Of a DNA stretch of 64,000 nt, positions 1 through 10,700 are shown piece after piece. The DNA is from Thiothrix sp. UBA5583 (GTDB taxonomy: Bacteria; Pseudomonadota; Gammaproteobacteria; Thiotrichales; Thiotrichaceae): positions 62,001 to 126,000 of the forward strand of contig DILV01000038.1 of NCBI GenBank assembly GCA_002425225.1. Reading direction: 5' to 3'. The position numbers were made by a program, and so were the translations under genes. Each line of letters opens with the position of its first letter. Positions within the stretch are counted from its first letter, which is position 1. The notes beneath the pieces were generated by a model that ran no database searches, had not been told where the DNA came from, and saw only the letters and a list, made by a program, of their open reading frames with translations.

Positions 1-726
1 CTCGAACATGTCACGGACACGGGATGCCCCCACACCTACAAACATTTCGACGAAATCAGAACCAGAAATGCTGAAAAACGGTACTTTTGCCTCACCCGCA
101 ATCGCTTTCGCCAACAGGGTTTTACCTGTACCCGGCGAACCAACCATCAGTACACCGCGCGGAATCTTGCCACCCAGTTTCTGAAACTTGCCTGGGTCAC
201 GCAGAAACTCAACCAGTTCACCCACTTCTTCCTTGGCTTCATCACAACCAGCAACATCGTTGAAATTCACCTTGACTTGATCTTCAGTCATCATGCGGGC
301 ACGGCTCTTACCAAAGGACATCGCCCCACGACCACCGCCACCGCCTTGCATCTGGCGCATGATGTAAATCCACAAACCAATGATCAGCAGAAACGGAACC
401 CAGCTAATGATGATGTCCCAGAAGATGGAACGCTCTTCCGGCGGGGCTGCCTGAAACTTGACTTTATTGCTTACCAGATCATCCACCAGCTTGGGATCAT
501 TGGGAGGACTATAAGTCACAAAGCGACTATTGTTGCTATCCAAACCAACAATTTTCTGCCCCTTGATTTCAACTTCCTTGACACTGCCGCTGCGGACATT
601 CGTCAGGAAATCCGAATACGGCAAGGAAGCTGCCGGTTGGGCAGGCACACTAAATTTGCTGAACACTGCAATCAGGACGAATGCAATAACAGCCCAGATC
701 AGCAAATTTTTGGTTAAATCGTTCAA
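1..726 (-). CDS. ftsH: ATP-dependent zinc metalloprotease FtsH (N-terminal part, cut by window edge)
   Basis: This is the membrane-anchored AAA+ protease that degrades misfolded membrane proteins and short-lived regulators. The 242 codons in the window cover the first transmembrane helix (about residues 7-24), the periplasmic domain, a second helix near residues 104-125, a glycine-rich [17 protein letters not shown] stretch and the Walker A motif GSPGTGKT near residue 195. The rest, including the HExxH protease site, lies outside the window. I chose a TTG start at 726 because the protein then opens MNDLTKN, as is usual for FtsH, and a GGAG lies eight bases upstream. rlmE is upstream on the same strand, the standard gammaproteobacterial order. 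Confidence 0.96.
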   Translation of the reverse strand, partial: MNDLTKNLLIWAVIAFVLIAVFSKFSVPAQPAASLPYSDFLTNVRSGSVKEVEIKGQKIVGLDSNNSRFVTYSPPNDPKLVDDLVSNKVKFQAAPPEERSIFWDIIISWVPFLLIIGLWIYIMRQMQGGGGGRGAMSFGKSRARMMTEDQVKVNFNDVAGCDEAKEEVGELVEFLRDPGKFQKLGGKIPRGVLMVGSPGTGKTLLAKAIAGEAKVPFFSISGSDFVEMFVGVGASRVRDMFE

Positions 727-784
727 ATGATTTCTCCACTCTCAACAGGGGGTGATTCCCGATGTAACACCCATTACGCGAATA

Positions 785-1405
785 TTACAACACAAAACCC
801 TGCGCTAACACATAAACCTCCCGGCTCCGGGGTCTTGATGCGGCTGGTTTCCTGACTTTTACGACCTTGAAACTGCTGCGCACATCCCGCAGAAACGCTT
901 CCGACCCGTCTCCTTGGAACAGTTTCACCAGAAACGTCCCACCCGGCTTTAATACCTGTCGCGCCATATCCAGTGCAAGTTCACACAGATGAATGGCACG
1001 CGGCTGATCAACGGCATCTACACCACTCATATTGGGTGCCATATCGGAAATAACAAGGTCAGCCTTGTCATCACCCAACAAATGCAGGATTTCCGCCAGA
1101 ATGGCATCTTCGCGGAAATCGCCCAGCACAAACTCGACAAACGGCAAAGGATCAATCGGCAGGATGTCGCTCGCCACCATTCGACCCTTTTTCCCCAGAA
1201 TTTGGGTCGCATACTGGCTCCATCCTCCGGGAGCAGCCCCCAGATCCACCACTTTCATGGCAGGACGCAGAATATGATCCTTTTCTTGGATCTCTTTCAA
1301 CTTGTACACTGCGCGGGAACGGTAGCCTTCCTGCTGTGCCTTTTTGACATATTCGTCGCTGAAATGTTCACCTAACCAGCGGTTGCTGCTTTTGCTTCTT
1401 GCCAT
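785..1405 (-). CDS. rlmE: 23S rRNA 2'-O-ribose U2552 methyltransferase RlmE
   Basis: The protein (206 aa) is the SAM-dependent FtsJ/RrmJ enzyme that methylates U2552 in the A-loop of 23S rRNA, a late step of large-subunit assembly. The SAM-binding loop [15 protein letters not shown] is present. The catalytic K-D-K-E set can be placed at YKLKEI (K35), [16 protein letters not shown] and SREVYVLA. Length and ends match the family. It precedes ftsH on the same strand with 58 bases between them and is divergent from yhbY, an arrangement conserved in gammaproteobacteria. Confidence 0.97.
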   Translation of the reverse strand: MARSKSSNRWLGEHFSDEYVKKAQQEGYRSRAVYKLKEIQEKDHILRPAMKVVDLGAAPGGWSQYATQILGKKGRMVASDILPIDPLPFVEFVLGDFREDAILAEILHLLGDDKADLVISDMAPNMSGVDAVDQPRAIHLCELALDMARQVLKPGGTFLVKLFQGDGSEAFLRDVRSSFKVVKVRKPAASRPRSREVYVLAQGFVL

Positions 1406-1451
1406 GCCTCGTTATCACTCATTACACTTCGCAAATTTACGGAAGCGTATC

Positions 1452-1751
1452 ATGGAACTGACCGAAGCACAGAAAAAACGCCTGCGCACCCGCGCCCACG
1501 ATCTCAAGCCAGTTGTCATGGTTGGTCAGCACGGTATGAAACCGACCATACTGGAAGAAATCATTTCAGCCCTTGATTACCATCAATTGATCAAAGTGAA
1601 ATTGAGCGTTGGCGACCGCGACCTGCGCGATGAAATCATTGCCCAGATCGTTGCCGATAGCCAATGCGAACTGGTTCAACGGATCGGAAACATCGCCATC
1701 CTGTACCGCCGCAACACTGACCGCCCTGACATCCTCAAACAGGATTTCTGA
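1452..1751 (+). CDS. yhbY: YhbY family CRM-domain RNA-binding protein (ribosome assembly)
   Basis: A 99-residue single CRM-domain protein that associates with pre-50S particles in relatives. The sequence starts MELTEAQKKRLRTRAHDLKP, carries the GxxG loop (GQHGMKPT) and the typical LIKVKL strand and IGNIAILYRR end. The ATG at 1452 was chosen over in-frame upstream starts because those overlap rlmE and would add residues absent from the family. It is divergent from rlmE. Confidence 0.95.
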   Translation: MELTEAQKKRLRTRAHDLKPVVMVGQHGMKPTILEEIISALDYHQLIKVKLSVGDRDLRDEIIAQIVADSQCELVQRIGNIAILYRRNTDRPDILKQDF

Positions 1752-1762
1752 ACCCTCTCCCG

Positions 1763-3253
1763 TCAGCCAACACCATTGCAAGCCAGCGTGTGCCGCCATT
1801 CGCGCCCGCTGTCGCCAAACAGTTGCCCCGCAGCTTTCGGCCCCCAGCTTCCGGCGGGGTATTGCAACGGCAATTGCTCATCCTGACCCCAGAACTGCAA
1901 CACCGGGTCAACCACATTCCACGCGGCTTTCACCTCATCGTAACGCAGGAACAGTGAGCGGTCGCCCTGGATCACATCCAGCAGCAACTCTTCATAGGCT
2001 TCAGCCTTGCGCTCACCGGGGTGGGCAACGGCAGCATCCATCACAATCTGGCGGGTGCGCATTTCCAGCCCCGGTACTTTGGCAGAAATTTCCATACGCA
2101 CGGCATCTTCCGGCTGAATGCCGATCAGCAGCCAGTTGGGGTGCGGCTGGGCGATGCCACTGCCATGAAACAATTGCATGGGTGGCTGGCGAAAACGGAC
2201 TGCCACCATCGAACGACGTTCTTGCAAACGCTTGCCGGTACGCAGGTAAAACGGAACATCCTTCCAGCGCCAGTTGTCGATGTGCAGTTTCAATGCTGCG
2301 TAAGTCTCGGTATGACTGCCTGCCACCACCCCTTCTTCCTGCAAATAGCCCGGCACACTTGTACCCTTGAGGTCGCCCCCTGCGTATTGCCCCCGAACGG
2401 CATGACTGGCAAGTTTATCCACAACCAACGGGCGGATAGATTTCAGCACCTTGACCTTTTCATCACGCAAGGCTTCGGCTTCCAGTGAGACAGGCGGTTC
2501 CATCGCCAGCAAGGCCATCACTTGCAGCAAATGGCTCTGGATCATGTCACGCACTGCGCCGCCGCTTTTATCGTAATAACTGGCTCGCCCATCCACACCC
2601 ACCGTTTCGGCATGGGTAATCTGGATATGGTCGATATGATGGCGGTTCCACAATGGTTCCAGAATCAGGTTGGCGAAACGCAGCACCAGCAGGTTTTGCA
2701 CCGCTTCCTTGCCGACGTAATGGTCGATGCGGTAAATCTGCTCTTCACGCAAATGCACTTCCAGACTGTGCTGCAAGGCACTGGCAGATGACAGATCGTG
2801 CCCAAACGGCTTTTCGATCACCATGCGCCGCCAGCCGCTGTCCTCCTGCAACAAACCTACCGTTGCCAGCCCCTCAGTCACGTTCACATACAAGTCCGGG
2901 CTGACTGACAGATAGAAAATGACGTTGTTTTCACAACCATTACCACCAATCCACGTTCCTAAAGCCTGATAGAACGCTGCATCATTGAGGCTGCCGGACA
3001 GGTAATCCAGCCGCTGGATAAAACTATCCAGACATGGGCTGGCAGCCAAACCTGCGCTTGTCATCTGCTTGCGTACTTCCTCGCGCCAGCTTGCCTGGGA
3101 GTGGGCAGTACGCCCGCAACCCAGGATTTCCACATCCGCCGCCAGATGCCCCATGCAATGCAACTGGTACAGAGCGGGCAGCAGTTTCTGGGTGGCAAGG
3201 TTGCCGGTTGCGCCGAAAATGACGTAGGCGTGGGAAATTCCACCGCACTTCAT
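1763..3253 (-). CDS. zwf: Glucose-6-phosphate 1-dehydrogenase
   Basis: Catalyses oxidation of glucose 6-phosphate to 6-phosphoglucono-lactone with reduction of NADP, the entry to the oxidative pentose phosphate pathway. The 496-residue protein has the Rossmann motif GATGNLA (14-20), EKPFGHD (147-153) and the active-site signature RIDHYVGKE (175-183). It is the second gene of an operon with gnd: its ATG overlaps the gnd stop by four bases, so translation is probably coupled. No 6-phosphogluconolactonase gene is in the operon, so the lactonase must be elsewhere or the step is spontaneous. Confidence 0.97.
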   Translation of the reverse strand: MKCGGISHAYVIFGATGNLATQKLLPALYQLHCMGHLAADVEILGCGRTAHSQASWREEVRKQMTSAGLAASPCLDSFIQRLDYLSGSLNDAAFYQALGTWIGGNGCENNVIFYLSVSPDLYVNVTEGLATVGLLQEDSGWRRMVIEKPFGHDLSSASALQHSLEVHLREEQIYRIDHYVGKEAVQNLLVLRFANLILEPLWNRHHIDHIQITHAETVGVDGRASYYDKSGGAVRDMIQSHLLQVMALLAMEPPVSLEAEALRDEKVKVLKSIRPLVVDKLASHAVRGQYAGGDLKGTSVPGYLQEEGVVAGSHTETYAALKLHIDNWRWKDVPFYLRTGKRLQERRSMVAVRFRQPPMQLFHGSGIAQPHPNWLLIGIQPEDAVRMEISAKVPGLEMRTRQIVMDAAVAHPGERKAEAYEELLLDVIQGDRSLFLRYDEVKAAWNVVDPVLQFWGQDEQLPLQYPAGSWGPKAAGQLFGDSGREWRHTLACNGVG

Positions 3254-4689
3254 GGCAGTTGCTCCTCAGAACCATCCCCGTTCCAGTTGGTATGGAAATG
3301 TAACGCCGGATCACGATCCACCCGCTGATAACCATGCGCCCCAAAAAAATCACGCTGTGCCTGCAAAATGTTTGCCGAACCGTTGGCACAACGGTAGCCA
3401 TCGTAAAATGCCAGCGCGGAAGACAAGGCAGGGGCAGGTACACCCTGCATCACCGCCAGCGTTACCGCCTTGCGCCAGCCACTTGCCGCCTGTCGCAGTT
3501 CCTCCGCGAAAAACGGGTCTTGCAACAGGCTTTGTGGCACGGGATCACGTGCAAAACTAGCCTTGATGTCAGCGAGGAAACGGCTACGAATAATGCAACC
3601 TGCCCGCCACAACAAGGCGATGTCGCCGTAAGGCAAATGCCAGCCATTTGCTGCCGCTGCCGTTTGCAGCAGCATGAAACCTTGCGCGTAAGACACCAGC
3701 TTGGCGGCGTAAAGCGCATCGTGGATGGCATCAAGATAGGCTTGATGTTGGCCTGCCTCAACAGGTTCCGCCATACCGCCCAGCAGGGTGGAAGCAGCAA
3801 CGCGCTCATCCTTGCGGGCAGACAGCATCCGCGCATGGACAGCCTCCGAAATCAGCGTCAAAGGAACGGCGTGTTCCAGCGCGTCTTGCGCCGTCCACAA
3901 ACCCGTACCCTTTTGCCCGGCACGGTCGAGGATTTTGTCTACCAGCGGGCTGCCATCCGTATCTTTTTGGCGCAGCAGTTGGCTGGTAATTTCGATCAGG
4001 TAAGATTCCAGCTTGCCGCCATTCCACGCCACGAAGGTGTCCGCCATTGCGGCGTAATCCATCCCCAGTGCGTGACGCATCAGGTGACAGGCTTCCGCAA
4101 TCAGTTGCATGTCGCCGTACTCGATGCCGTTATGCACCATCTTGACGTAATGACCGGAGCCACCTTCGCCCAGCCACTGGCAGCACGGCTCACCGTCAAC
4201 GTGGGCTGCTACAGTCTGGAACATGTCCCGGATAACAAGCCATGCTTCGGCATTGCCACCGGGCATCAGCGAAGGCCCATGCCTTGCACCCTCTTCCCCA
4301 CCGGAAACACCCATGCCAACAAAACGGATGCCTTGGGCAATCAGTTGCTGCCAGCGCCGGGTTGTGTCTTTATGGAAAGAATTGCCGCCATCAATAACGA
4401 TGTCGCCGGGCACAAGCAAAGGCAGCAATTGTTCGATCACCGCATCCACCGCCCGACCTGCCGTCACCATCAACAGGATGATGCGCGGGCTACCAAGCTG
4501 GCTGACCAATTCGGGCAAGGTTGCCGCAGGCCGGATTGCCCTGCCCTGCGCCTGTTCCTGCATGAATTGTTCCGTGTTGGCGTAAGTGCGGTTGTAAACG
4601 CTGAGGGAATAGCCTTTATCGCTCAGGTTCAGTGCCAGGTTGGAACCCATGACGCCGAGACCGATCAGACCAATATGTGTGGTGTTCAT
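3250..4689 (-). CDS. gnd: 6-phosphogluconate dehydrogenase, decarboxylating
   Basis: Converts 6-phosphogluconate to ribulose 5-phosphate and CO2 with NADP. At 479 residues it matches the long family. Visible motifs are the nucleotide-binding GLGVMGSNLALNL near residue 10, the GMGVSGGEEGARHGPSLMPG substrate region (125-144), and KMVHNGIEYGDMQ, whose K183 and E190 match the catalytic lysine and glutamate of the family. It is the first gene of the gnd-zwf operon; ribulose 5-phosphate can feed the Calvin cycle supported by the RuBisCO genes of this window. The 203-base gap upstream (4690-4892) is a divergent intergenic region. Confidence 0.97.
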   Translation of the reverse strand: MNTTHIGLIGLGVMGSNLALNLSDKGYSLSVYNRTYANTEQFMQEQAQGRAIRPAATLPELVSQLGSPRIILLMVTAGRAVDAVIEQLLPLLVPGDIVIDGGNSFHKDTTRRWQQLIAQGIRFVGMGVSGGEEGARHGPSLMPGGNAEAWLVIRDMFQTVAAHVDGEPCCQWLGEGGSGHYVKMVHNGIEYGDMQLIAEACHLMRHALGMDYAAMADTFVAWNGGKLESYLIEITSQLLRQKDTDGSPLVDKILDRAGQKGTGLWTAQDALEHAVPLTLISEAVHARMLSARKDERVAASTLLGGMAEPVEAGQHQAYLDAIHDALYAAKLVSYAQGFMLLQTAAAANGWHLPYGDIALLWRAGCIIRSRFLADIKASFARDPVPQSLLQDPFFAEELRQAASGWRKAVTLAVMQGVPAPALSSALAFYDGYRCANGSANILQAQRDFFGAHGYQRVDRDPALHFHTNWNGDGSEEQLP

Positions 4690-4892
4690 GCCTACCTCGT
4701 TTTGGTGTTAGTGTGGGGCGATTGGCAAGACAAGGATAACATCGGTTTTATCGGATGTTTAACCCTTCCCGCCAACGTTTATCGTATGCTTGTCCAGACA
4801 AAGGGTTATGCTTTTTCAGCGTAGCCTGAGCAGCCTTTTGCTACAGTAACAGTATAAGCAACCGTGCAAGGAGAATTCCCATTTCTGCTGCA

Positions 4893-5570
4893 ATGCCTCA
4901 CCGCTCCATCGCGGCTTACACCCTTGTCGCACTGGCCTTGTCCGCCGGGCTGGTTGGCCTGTTTGCCTGGTGGTTCCAGCCACCGTGGTGGATGTTGGCT
5001 GCTTATGCCCTTGCTGCGCTGCTGATTGCCCTGAGCGTACCCCTGATGTACCGCCTTACCGGTCACAAGGATTTGGACGAAGCCATCTGGCTGCATGAAC
5101 GCAACCTGCGCGAACACACAGCCCTGCTGGATCGGCTGCAAAGCGCCCGCAAAAGCCTCCACGACCTGCGGATCAATGCTGGAGTCAGGCAGGCTGACAT
5201 CCTCAACGACATCCTCAACGACTACCAGTCAGTGGTGGAAACCCGCTTTATCGGCAAGCAATTTGCACCCCTGACCTACCTGAGTGCCGCCCGCAGTGTA
5301 CAGGAACACGTCATCCAGAACCTCACCGACATGGTAGCCGTCGGGCACAGTCTCGCCGGTCTGAGCCGCCAGTCTGACCAGTCCGAATTGCATGAGGAAC
5401 AGGAGCAACGCATCAACGGGCTACTGGCAGAAAACGACAAGCTGTTCACCGCCCTGAATGAAACCGCCGTGGAAGTCGCCAATATCCGCTCCATCAGCCA
5501 GTTTGAACGGCTGGACACACTGGCACGTCTGGTCAGCCTTGCCCAGACCGCCAACCAGACAGGAAAATAG
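4893..5570 (+). CDS. Membrane-anchored coiled-coil protein of unknown function
   Basis: I do not recognise the family. The 225-residue protein has two hydrophobic helices near its start (about residues 7-27 and 33-52), then a soluble, strongly helical part with many Gln, Glu and Arg that looks like a coiled coil. It lies five bases upstream of the von Willebrand A lipoprotein and is probably co-transcribed with it and the following small ORF. The best Shine-Dalgarno sequence (AAGGAG at 4868-4873) is about 20 bases from the ATG but well placed for an in-frame ATT at 4881, so the true start is uncertain. Confidence 0.8.
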   Translation: MPHRSIAAYTLVALALSAGLVGLFAWWFQPPWWMLAAYALAALLIALSVPLMYRLTGHKDLDEAIWLHERNLREHTALLDRLQSARKSLHDLRINAGVRQADILNDILNDYQSVVETRFIGKQFAPLTYLSAARSVQEHVIQNLTDMVAVGHSLAGLSRQSDQSELHEEQEQRINGLLAENDKLFTALNETAVEVANIRSISQFERLDTLARLVSLAQTANQTGK

Positions 5571-5575
5571 TCATC

Positions 5576-7243
5576 ATGAAATACCGCATCACCACCCTGA
5601 CTTCCCTTACCCTGTTGGCAACAGTTCTTGCCGGTTGCGGTGAAACCACTGACACCCAGAACAAGATTGAATCCCAAATCCACGACATCGTGCAAAACGT
5701 CGTGCAGCCAACGCACAATGAAAACCAGTATCGTGCCAATATCCAGCTTACCCCCACCAACCTGCTGGCGATGTTGCCCGATCTGGCGGAATACCCGCTG
5801 CTGATTGACATAAAAGACGATGCCACCACTGAAGTGGCAGAAATCTTTACCTCTGCTGACAAGGCAGGCAAGGGTCAGGATGGTGTCTACCTGGAGTTGG
5901 CCGACAAGTTCAACCAGCAAGGCCAGACCCTCGACAATGGCAAAAAAGCTGCTGTCACCATCCGCAAGCTGGATTCAGGGCTGGGTGCGCAATTCATCAT
6001 GACCGGACAATACATCGCTGAAGGCTACTCCCCTGCTAACGCTTTGTGGGGTAATCTGGTCAATAGCGGTAGCAACAAGCTCACCACCGTTGCGGAGGTG
6101 ACAGCCCCCAGTGTCGGCGGCATCATTGCCCGCAAATCCAAACTCGACCAGATCAGCGCCGATGGCAAGCTGGATGTTGCCAAGCTCTTAACCAATGTCA
6201 GCAATGGCTCGTTTGCGATGGGTTACACCAACCCCTACCAGTCAGCCACCGGGCTGAATTTTCTGATCACGGTACTGGATGCATTCGCCAAGGGGGATCA
6301 GACCCAGATGCTGTCACCGGACGTTGCCAGCGCATTTGAAGCCTTCCAGTTGGGCGTGCCATTCGTGGCACAAAATACCCTGCAAATGCGTGATGCGGCG
6401 ATGGGCAGCGGCGTACTGGACGGTTTCGTCGGCAGTGAACAAACCTGGCTCAGCACCAAAGGCATGGAAGACTACCAGTTTGTGCCCTTCGGTGTGCGCC
6501 ACGACAACCCGCTATACGCCACCAGTGAAGCCGACCCGGCAGAACAGGAAGTGCTGAAACGTTTCGCCCAGTTCGTCAAAACCCAGCAAGACGTACTGCA
6601 AAAATACGGGTTTGGAACCAGCCCGGATTACAAAGACGCTTACAAAATTCCTGACGGCAATGTGATTGCCCAGGCACAAAAACTGTGGAAACAGAAAAAA
6701 TCCGGGGGCAAACCGATTGCTGCTGTGTTCGTCACCGACATTTCCGGCTCGATGGAAGGCGAACGCATCAAAAACCTGAAAAAAGCCCTGATCGAATCCT
6801 CCGACCTGATCAGTGCCAACAACGCCATCGGGCTGGTGTCCTACAGCGATACCGTCAACGTGGATTTGCCCATCAGCTCGTTCAACGTCCAGCAGAAATC
6901 GCTGTTCAATGGCGCGGTGGAACAGCTTTCCGTGGGTGGCAAGACCGCCACTTACAGCGCCACCCTGGTAGCGGCTGACCTGTTGCTGGAATTCAAGAAA
7001 ACTCACCCTGACTACAAGACCGTCATTTTCGTGCTATCCGACGGTGAAACCAATACCGGAATCGATTTCGAGGAAGCCAAACTCCTGCTGGAGCAACTGG
7101 GTGTACCCATCCATACGATTGCTTATGAACTCAGCTCCCCTGCCCTCAAGGACATGGCAAGCTGGGCAGAAGGTGCTTACACCGAATCCAGCACTGGTTC
7201 CGCCTCGTTCCGCATCGGCAACCTGTTGAATGCTGAAATGTAA
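5576..7243 (+). CDS. Lipoprotein: solute-binding-like region plus von Willebrand factor A domain
   Basis: The 555-residue protein starts with a signal peptide and lipobox LAGC (lipidated Cys21), so it should sit on the periplasmic face of a membrane. Residues from about 50 to 370 resemble a periplasmic type II solute-binding fold (segments such as NALWGNLVNSGSNKL and FAMGYTNPYQSATGLNF). The C-terminal part (about 380-555) is a VWA domain with an intact MIDAS start, VFVTDISGSMEG, and the downstream VLSDGETNTG. Ligand and partner are unknown. It is the middle gene of a three-gene operon with the coiled-coil membrane protein and the 129-residue protein. Confidence 0.85.
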   Translation: MKYRITTLTSLTLLATVLAGCGETTDTQNKIESQIHDIVQNVVQPTHNENQYRANIQLTPTNLLAMLPDLAEYPLLIDIKDDATTEVAEIFTSADKAGKGQDGVYLELADKFNQQGQTLDNGKKAAVTIRKLDSGLGAQFIMTGQYIAEGYSPANALWGNLVNSGSNKLTTVAEVTAPSVGGIIARKSKLDQISADGKLDVAKLLTNVSNGSFAMGYTNPYQSATGLNFLITVLDAFAKGDQTQMLSPDVASAFEAFQLGVPFVAQNTLQMRDAAMGSGVLDGFVGSEQTWLSTKGMEDYQFVPFGVRHDNPLYATSEADPAEQEVLKRFAQFVKTQQDVLQKYGFGTSPDYKDAYKIPDGNVIAQAQKLWKQKKSGGKPIAAVFVTDISGSMEGERIKNLKKALIESSDLISANNAIGLVSYSDTVNVDLPISSFNVQQKSLFNGAVEQLSVGGKTATYSATLVAADLLLEFKKTHPDYKTVIFVLSDGETNTGIDFEEAKLLLEQLGVPIHTIAYELSSPALKDMASWAEGAYTESSTGSASFRIGNLLNAEM

Positions 7244-7261
7244 ACCGGCAGGAGGTACAGC

Positions 7262-7651
7262 TTGAAAGCCCTGAAAATCTTTGGCCTGTTTATCGTCCTG
7301 CACGCTGCTGCATGGGCAGGCACGCACCTCTACCTGCAACAACACCAGCCAGACGTGCTTGTGGTTGTAGATACCTCCTACGCCCTCAAACCACAATTTC
7401 CGGCAATGGAAAGCTGGATCAACAACCTGCAAGCCCGCACCCGCTACAAAAACATCATCATCGGCACAGACAAGGCCATGCTGGGCAAGCTGGATGCCAT
7501 CCCCACGAAAGCGACCATCTTCCGCACCGTATTTGGGCGCATGAGTGAAGACAACCTCAAACGTTACGAGCAGATACAGGCCAGCGAGAAAATTTTGCTA
7601 TCTGATGGCAGCATCCGACCTAGCGGCTGGAAAGTCATCAGCTTCCCCTAA
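7262..7651 (+). CDS. Small exported or membrane-anchored protein of unknown function
   Basis: The 129-residue product has an N-terminal hydrophobic helix (about residues 4-22) followed by a soluble part with no motif I recognise. A strong AGGAGG lies six bases upstream of the TTG start, which fixes the start and supports a real gene. It begins 18 bases after the VWA lipoprotein and is likely the last gene of that operon. Short regions such as VLVVVDTSYALKPQF suggest a small alpha/beta fold, but I assign no function. Confidence 0.75.
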   Translation: MKALKIFGLFIVLHAAAWAGTHLYLQQHQPDVLVVVDTSYALKPQFPAMESWINNLQARTRYKNIIIGTDKAMLGKLDAIPTKATIFRTVFGRMSEDNLKRYEQIQASEKILLSDGSIRPSGWKVISFP

Positions 7652-7768
7652 CGCTTTACAGCAGCCCCGCTCTCCCGCAAACTATCGTCACAACAAAAGT
7701 GCGGCATTTGACCGCACCGTAAGTCACAGCTAGCCGCAGCCTGTTCCACTTTGACTAAAGGTAGTCCG

Positions 7769-10700
7769 ATGACCCGGCCCATCAAGAAACTTCTGGTCGC
7801 CAACCGTGGCGAAATTGCTATCCGTATCCTGCGTGCCGCAGCCGAACTCAAGCTGTGTACGGTTTCGATCTACACTTACGAAGACCGTTTCTCCCCGCAC
7901 CGCTACAAGGCTGATGAAGCCTATCAGATCGGCAAGGACGACGAGCCACTCAAGCCCTATCTGGACATTGAGGCCATCATTGAGGTTGCCAAGCGTACCC
8001 ATACCGATGCTATCCACCCTGGTTATGGTTTCCTGTCCGAAAACGTGACGCTGGCTCGCCGTTGCCGTGAAGAAGGCATCATCTTTGTTGGCCCGACCCC
8101 TGAAGCCATGCAAAAGCTGGGTGACAAGGTAGCAGCCAAGGAAAACGCCATTGCCGCTGGCCTGCCAATCATCCAGGACAGCAAAGAACCGCTGGACACC
8201 GTAGAAATCGCCCGCCGCGAAGCTGACCGCATCGGCTACCCGCTGATGATGAAAGCCGCTGCCGGTGGTGGCGGTCGCGGGATGCGCGTACTGCGTGACT
8301 CTTCCCAACTGGAAGGCGCGTATAACGACGCCCGCAACGAAGCCCTGAAAGCCTTCGGCGACGCCACCGTATTCCTCGAAAAATACATCGACTCGCCCAA
8401 GCACATTGAAATCCAGATTTTGGGAGACAACCACGGCAACCTCGTCCACCTGTATGAACGTGACTGTTCCGTGCAACGCCGCTTCCAGAAAGTGGTGGAA
8501 GTCGCGCCCAGTACCGGCCTGAAAGATGAAACCCGTGAAAACCTCTACAAATACGCACTGGCCATCACCCGCCATGTAGACTATTCCTGTGCCGGTACAG
8601 TTGAATTTCTGGTCGACAAAGATGAAAACATCTACTTCATCGAAGTCAACCCACGGGTGCAGGTGGAACACACCATCACCGAAGAAATCACCGGGATTGA
8701 CATTGTACGCAGCCAAATCCTGATTGCTGGCGGTGCTAGCCTAGCTGACCTAAACATCAGTCAGGACAACATCCAGTGCAATGGTTACGCAGTACAATGC
8801 CGTATCACTACTGAAGATCCGGAAAACGGCTTTAAACCTGACTACGGTACGATCATCGCTTACCGCAGTACCGGCGGTTTCGGTATCCGCCTGGATGCTG
8901 GTGCAGCTTATCCGGGGGCGAAAATTTCCCCGTTCTTTGACTCCATGCTGGTAAAAGTAACCGCGTGGGGACGCACGCTGGATGGTGCCATCCGCCGCAA
9001 CTTGCGTGGCTTGCAGGAATTCCGTATCCGTGGGGTCAAAACCAACATCGGCTTCCTCGAAAACGTGCTGGAACACCCGGTCTTCACCAGTGGCAACTGC
9101 ACTGTCACCTTTATTGACAACCACCCGGAACTGTTCCATACCCCGCTGCGCTTTGACCGGGGAACCAAGACGCTGAAATTCATCGGCAACGTCACCGTTA
9201 ACGGCAACCCGGACGTAAAATACGTTGACCCGCACAAGCATTTCCGCAAGCCGATCGTGCCTGCGTTCGACAAGGTGGGCGATTATCCGAAAGGTACCAA
9301 AAACCTGCTGACCGAAATGGGCGCAGAAAAATTCTGCCAGTGGGTCAAAGAACAGCCGAACATTTTCTATACCGACACTACCATGCGTGACGCGCACCAG
9401 TCCTTGCTGGCTACCCGTGTGCGTACCGAAGACATGCTGAAAGTGGCAGAAGGTTTCGCCAAGAACCACCCGCAAATGTTCTCGCTGGAATTGTGGGGCG
9501 GGGCAACCTTTGACGTGGCGATGCGTTTCCTGCACGAATGCCCGTGGGAACGTCTGCAACTGCTGCGCGAAGCGATGCCAAACATCCTGTTCCAGATGCT
9601 GTTCCGTGGCTCGAACGCGGTTGGTTACACCGCTTACCCGGACAACGTGGTGGAAGCCTTCATCGAGAAGTCGTGGGAAAATGGTATCGACGTGTTCCGT
9701 ATCTTTGACTCCCTCAACTGGATCGAAGGGATGCGCAAGTCCATCCAGGTGGTGCGCGAGCGTACCGGCGGGATTGCCGAAGGTACGATCTGCTACACCG
9801 GCAACGTGCTGAACACTGACCCGTCTAACAAGTTCAACCTGCAATACTACCTTGACCTGGCACGCCAACTGGAAGATGCCGGTTCCCACATGCTGGCAGT
9901 CAAAGACATGGCAGGCTTGCTGAAACCGTATGCCGCCACCACCCTGATTTCCGCATTGAAAGAAGCCGTCAACATCCCGATCCACCTGCACACGCACGAC
10001 ACGGCATCTATCCAGTCAGCTACCTTGCTGAAAGCGATTGAAGCCGGGGTTGACGTGGTGGATGGTTGCATGAGTTCCATGTCCGGCCTGACCTCACAGG
10101 TCAACCTGAACTCGCTGATTGCTGCGATGGAAGGGCAGCCGCGTGAACAGCCGTTCAACCTCAAGTCGCTCAACGACTACGCCAACTACTGGGAAGACGT
10201 GCGCGAAATGTACTATCCGTTTGAATCCGGCTTGAAAGCGGGTACGGCGGAAGTCTACAACCACGAAATTCCGGGCGGTCAGTATTCCAACCTGCGTCCG
10301 CAAGCGGTGGCGCTGGGTCTGGAACACAAGTTCGAGGAAGTAAAGGAAAACTACGCGGTGGTCAACCGCATGTTCGGCGACATCGTGAAAGTTACCCCGT
10401 CTTCCAAGGTCGTGGGCGACATGGCGATTTACATGACCTCCAACGGCCTGACCGAGCAGGATGTGATGGAACGCGGTGCATCGCTGGCATTCCCGGATTC
10501 CGTGATCGATCTGTTCAAGGGTGGTCTGGGTCAAGTACCAGGCGGCTTCCCGAAACCATTGAGCGACATTATTCTCAAGGGTGAAAAGCCGTATCCGGGT
10601 CGCCCCAACGACCATCTGAAGCCGGTTGACCTTGATGCCGAATTTGCCGCATTCAAGCAGGAGTTTGACCCTGAACAAACCTTCCTCGACTTCCTGTCCT

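Noticed and set aside
3334-4824. Long 496-codon open frame antisense to gnd
   Set aside because: It runs opposite to the conserved gnd gene and has low-complexity, His/Arg-rich composition without a ribosome-binding site or domains, as expected of a shadow frame.
8750-9997. 415-codon frame antisense to pyruvate carboxylase
   Set aside because: It is a shadow of the conserved carboxylase, with Val/Phe/Gln-rich composition and no start signal.
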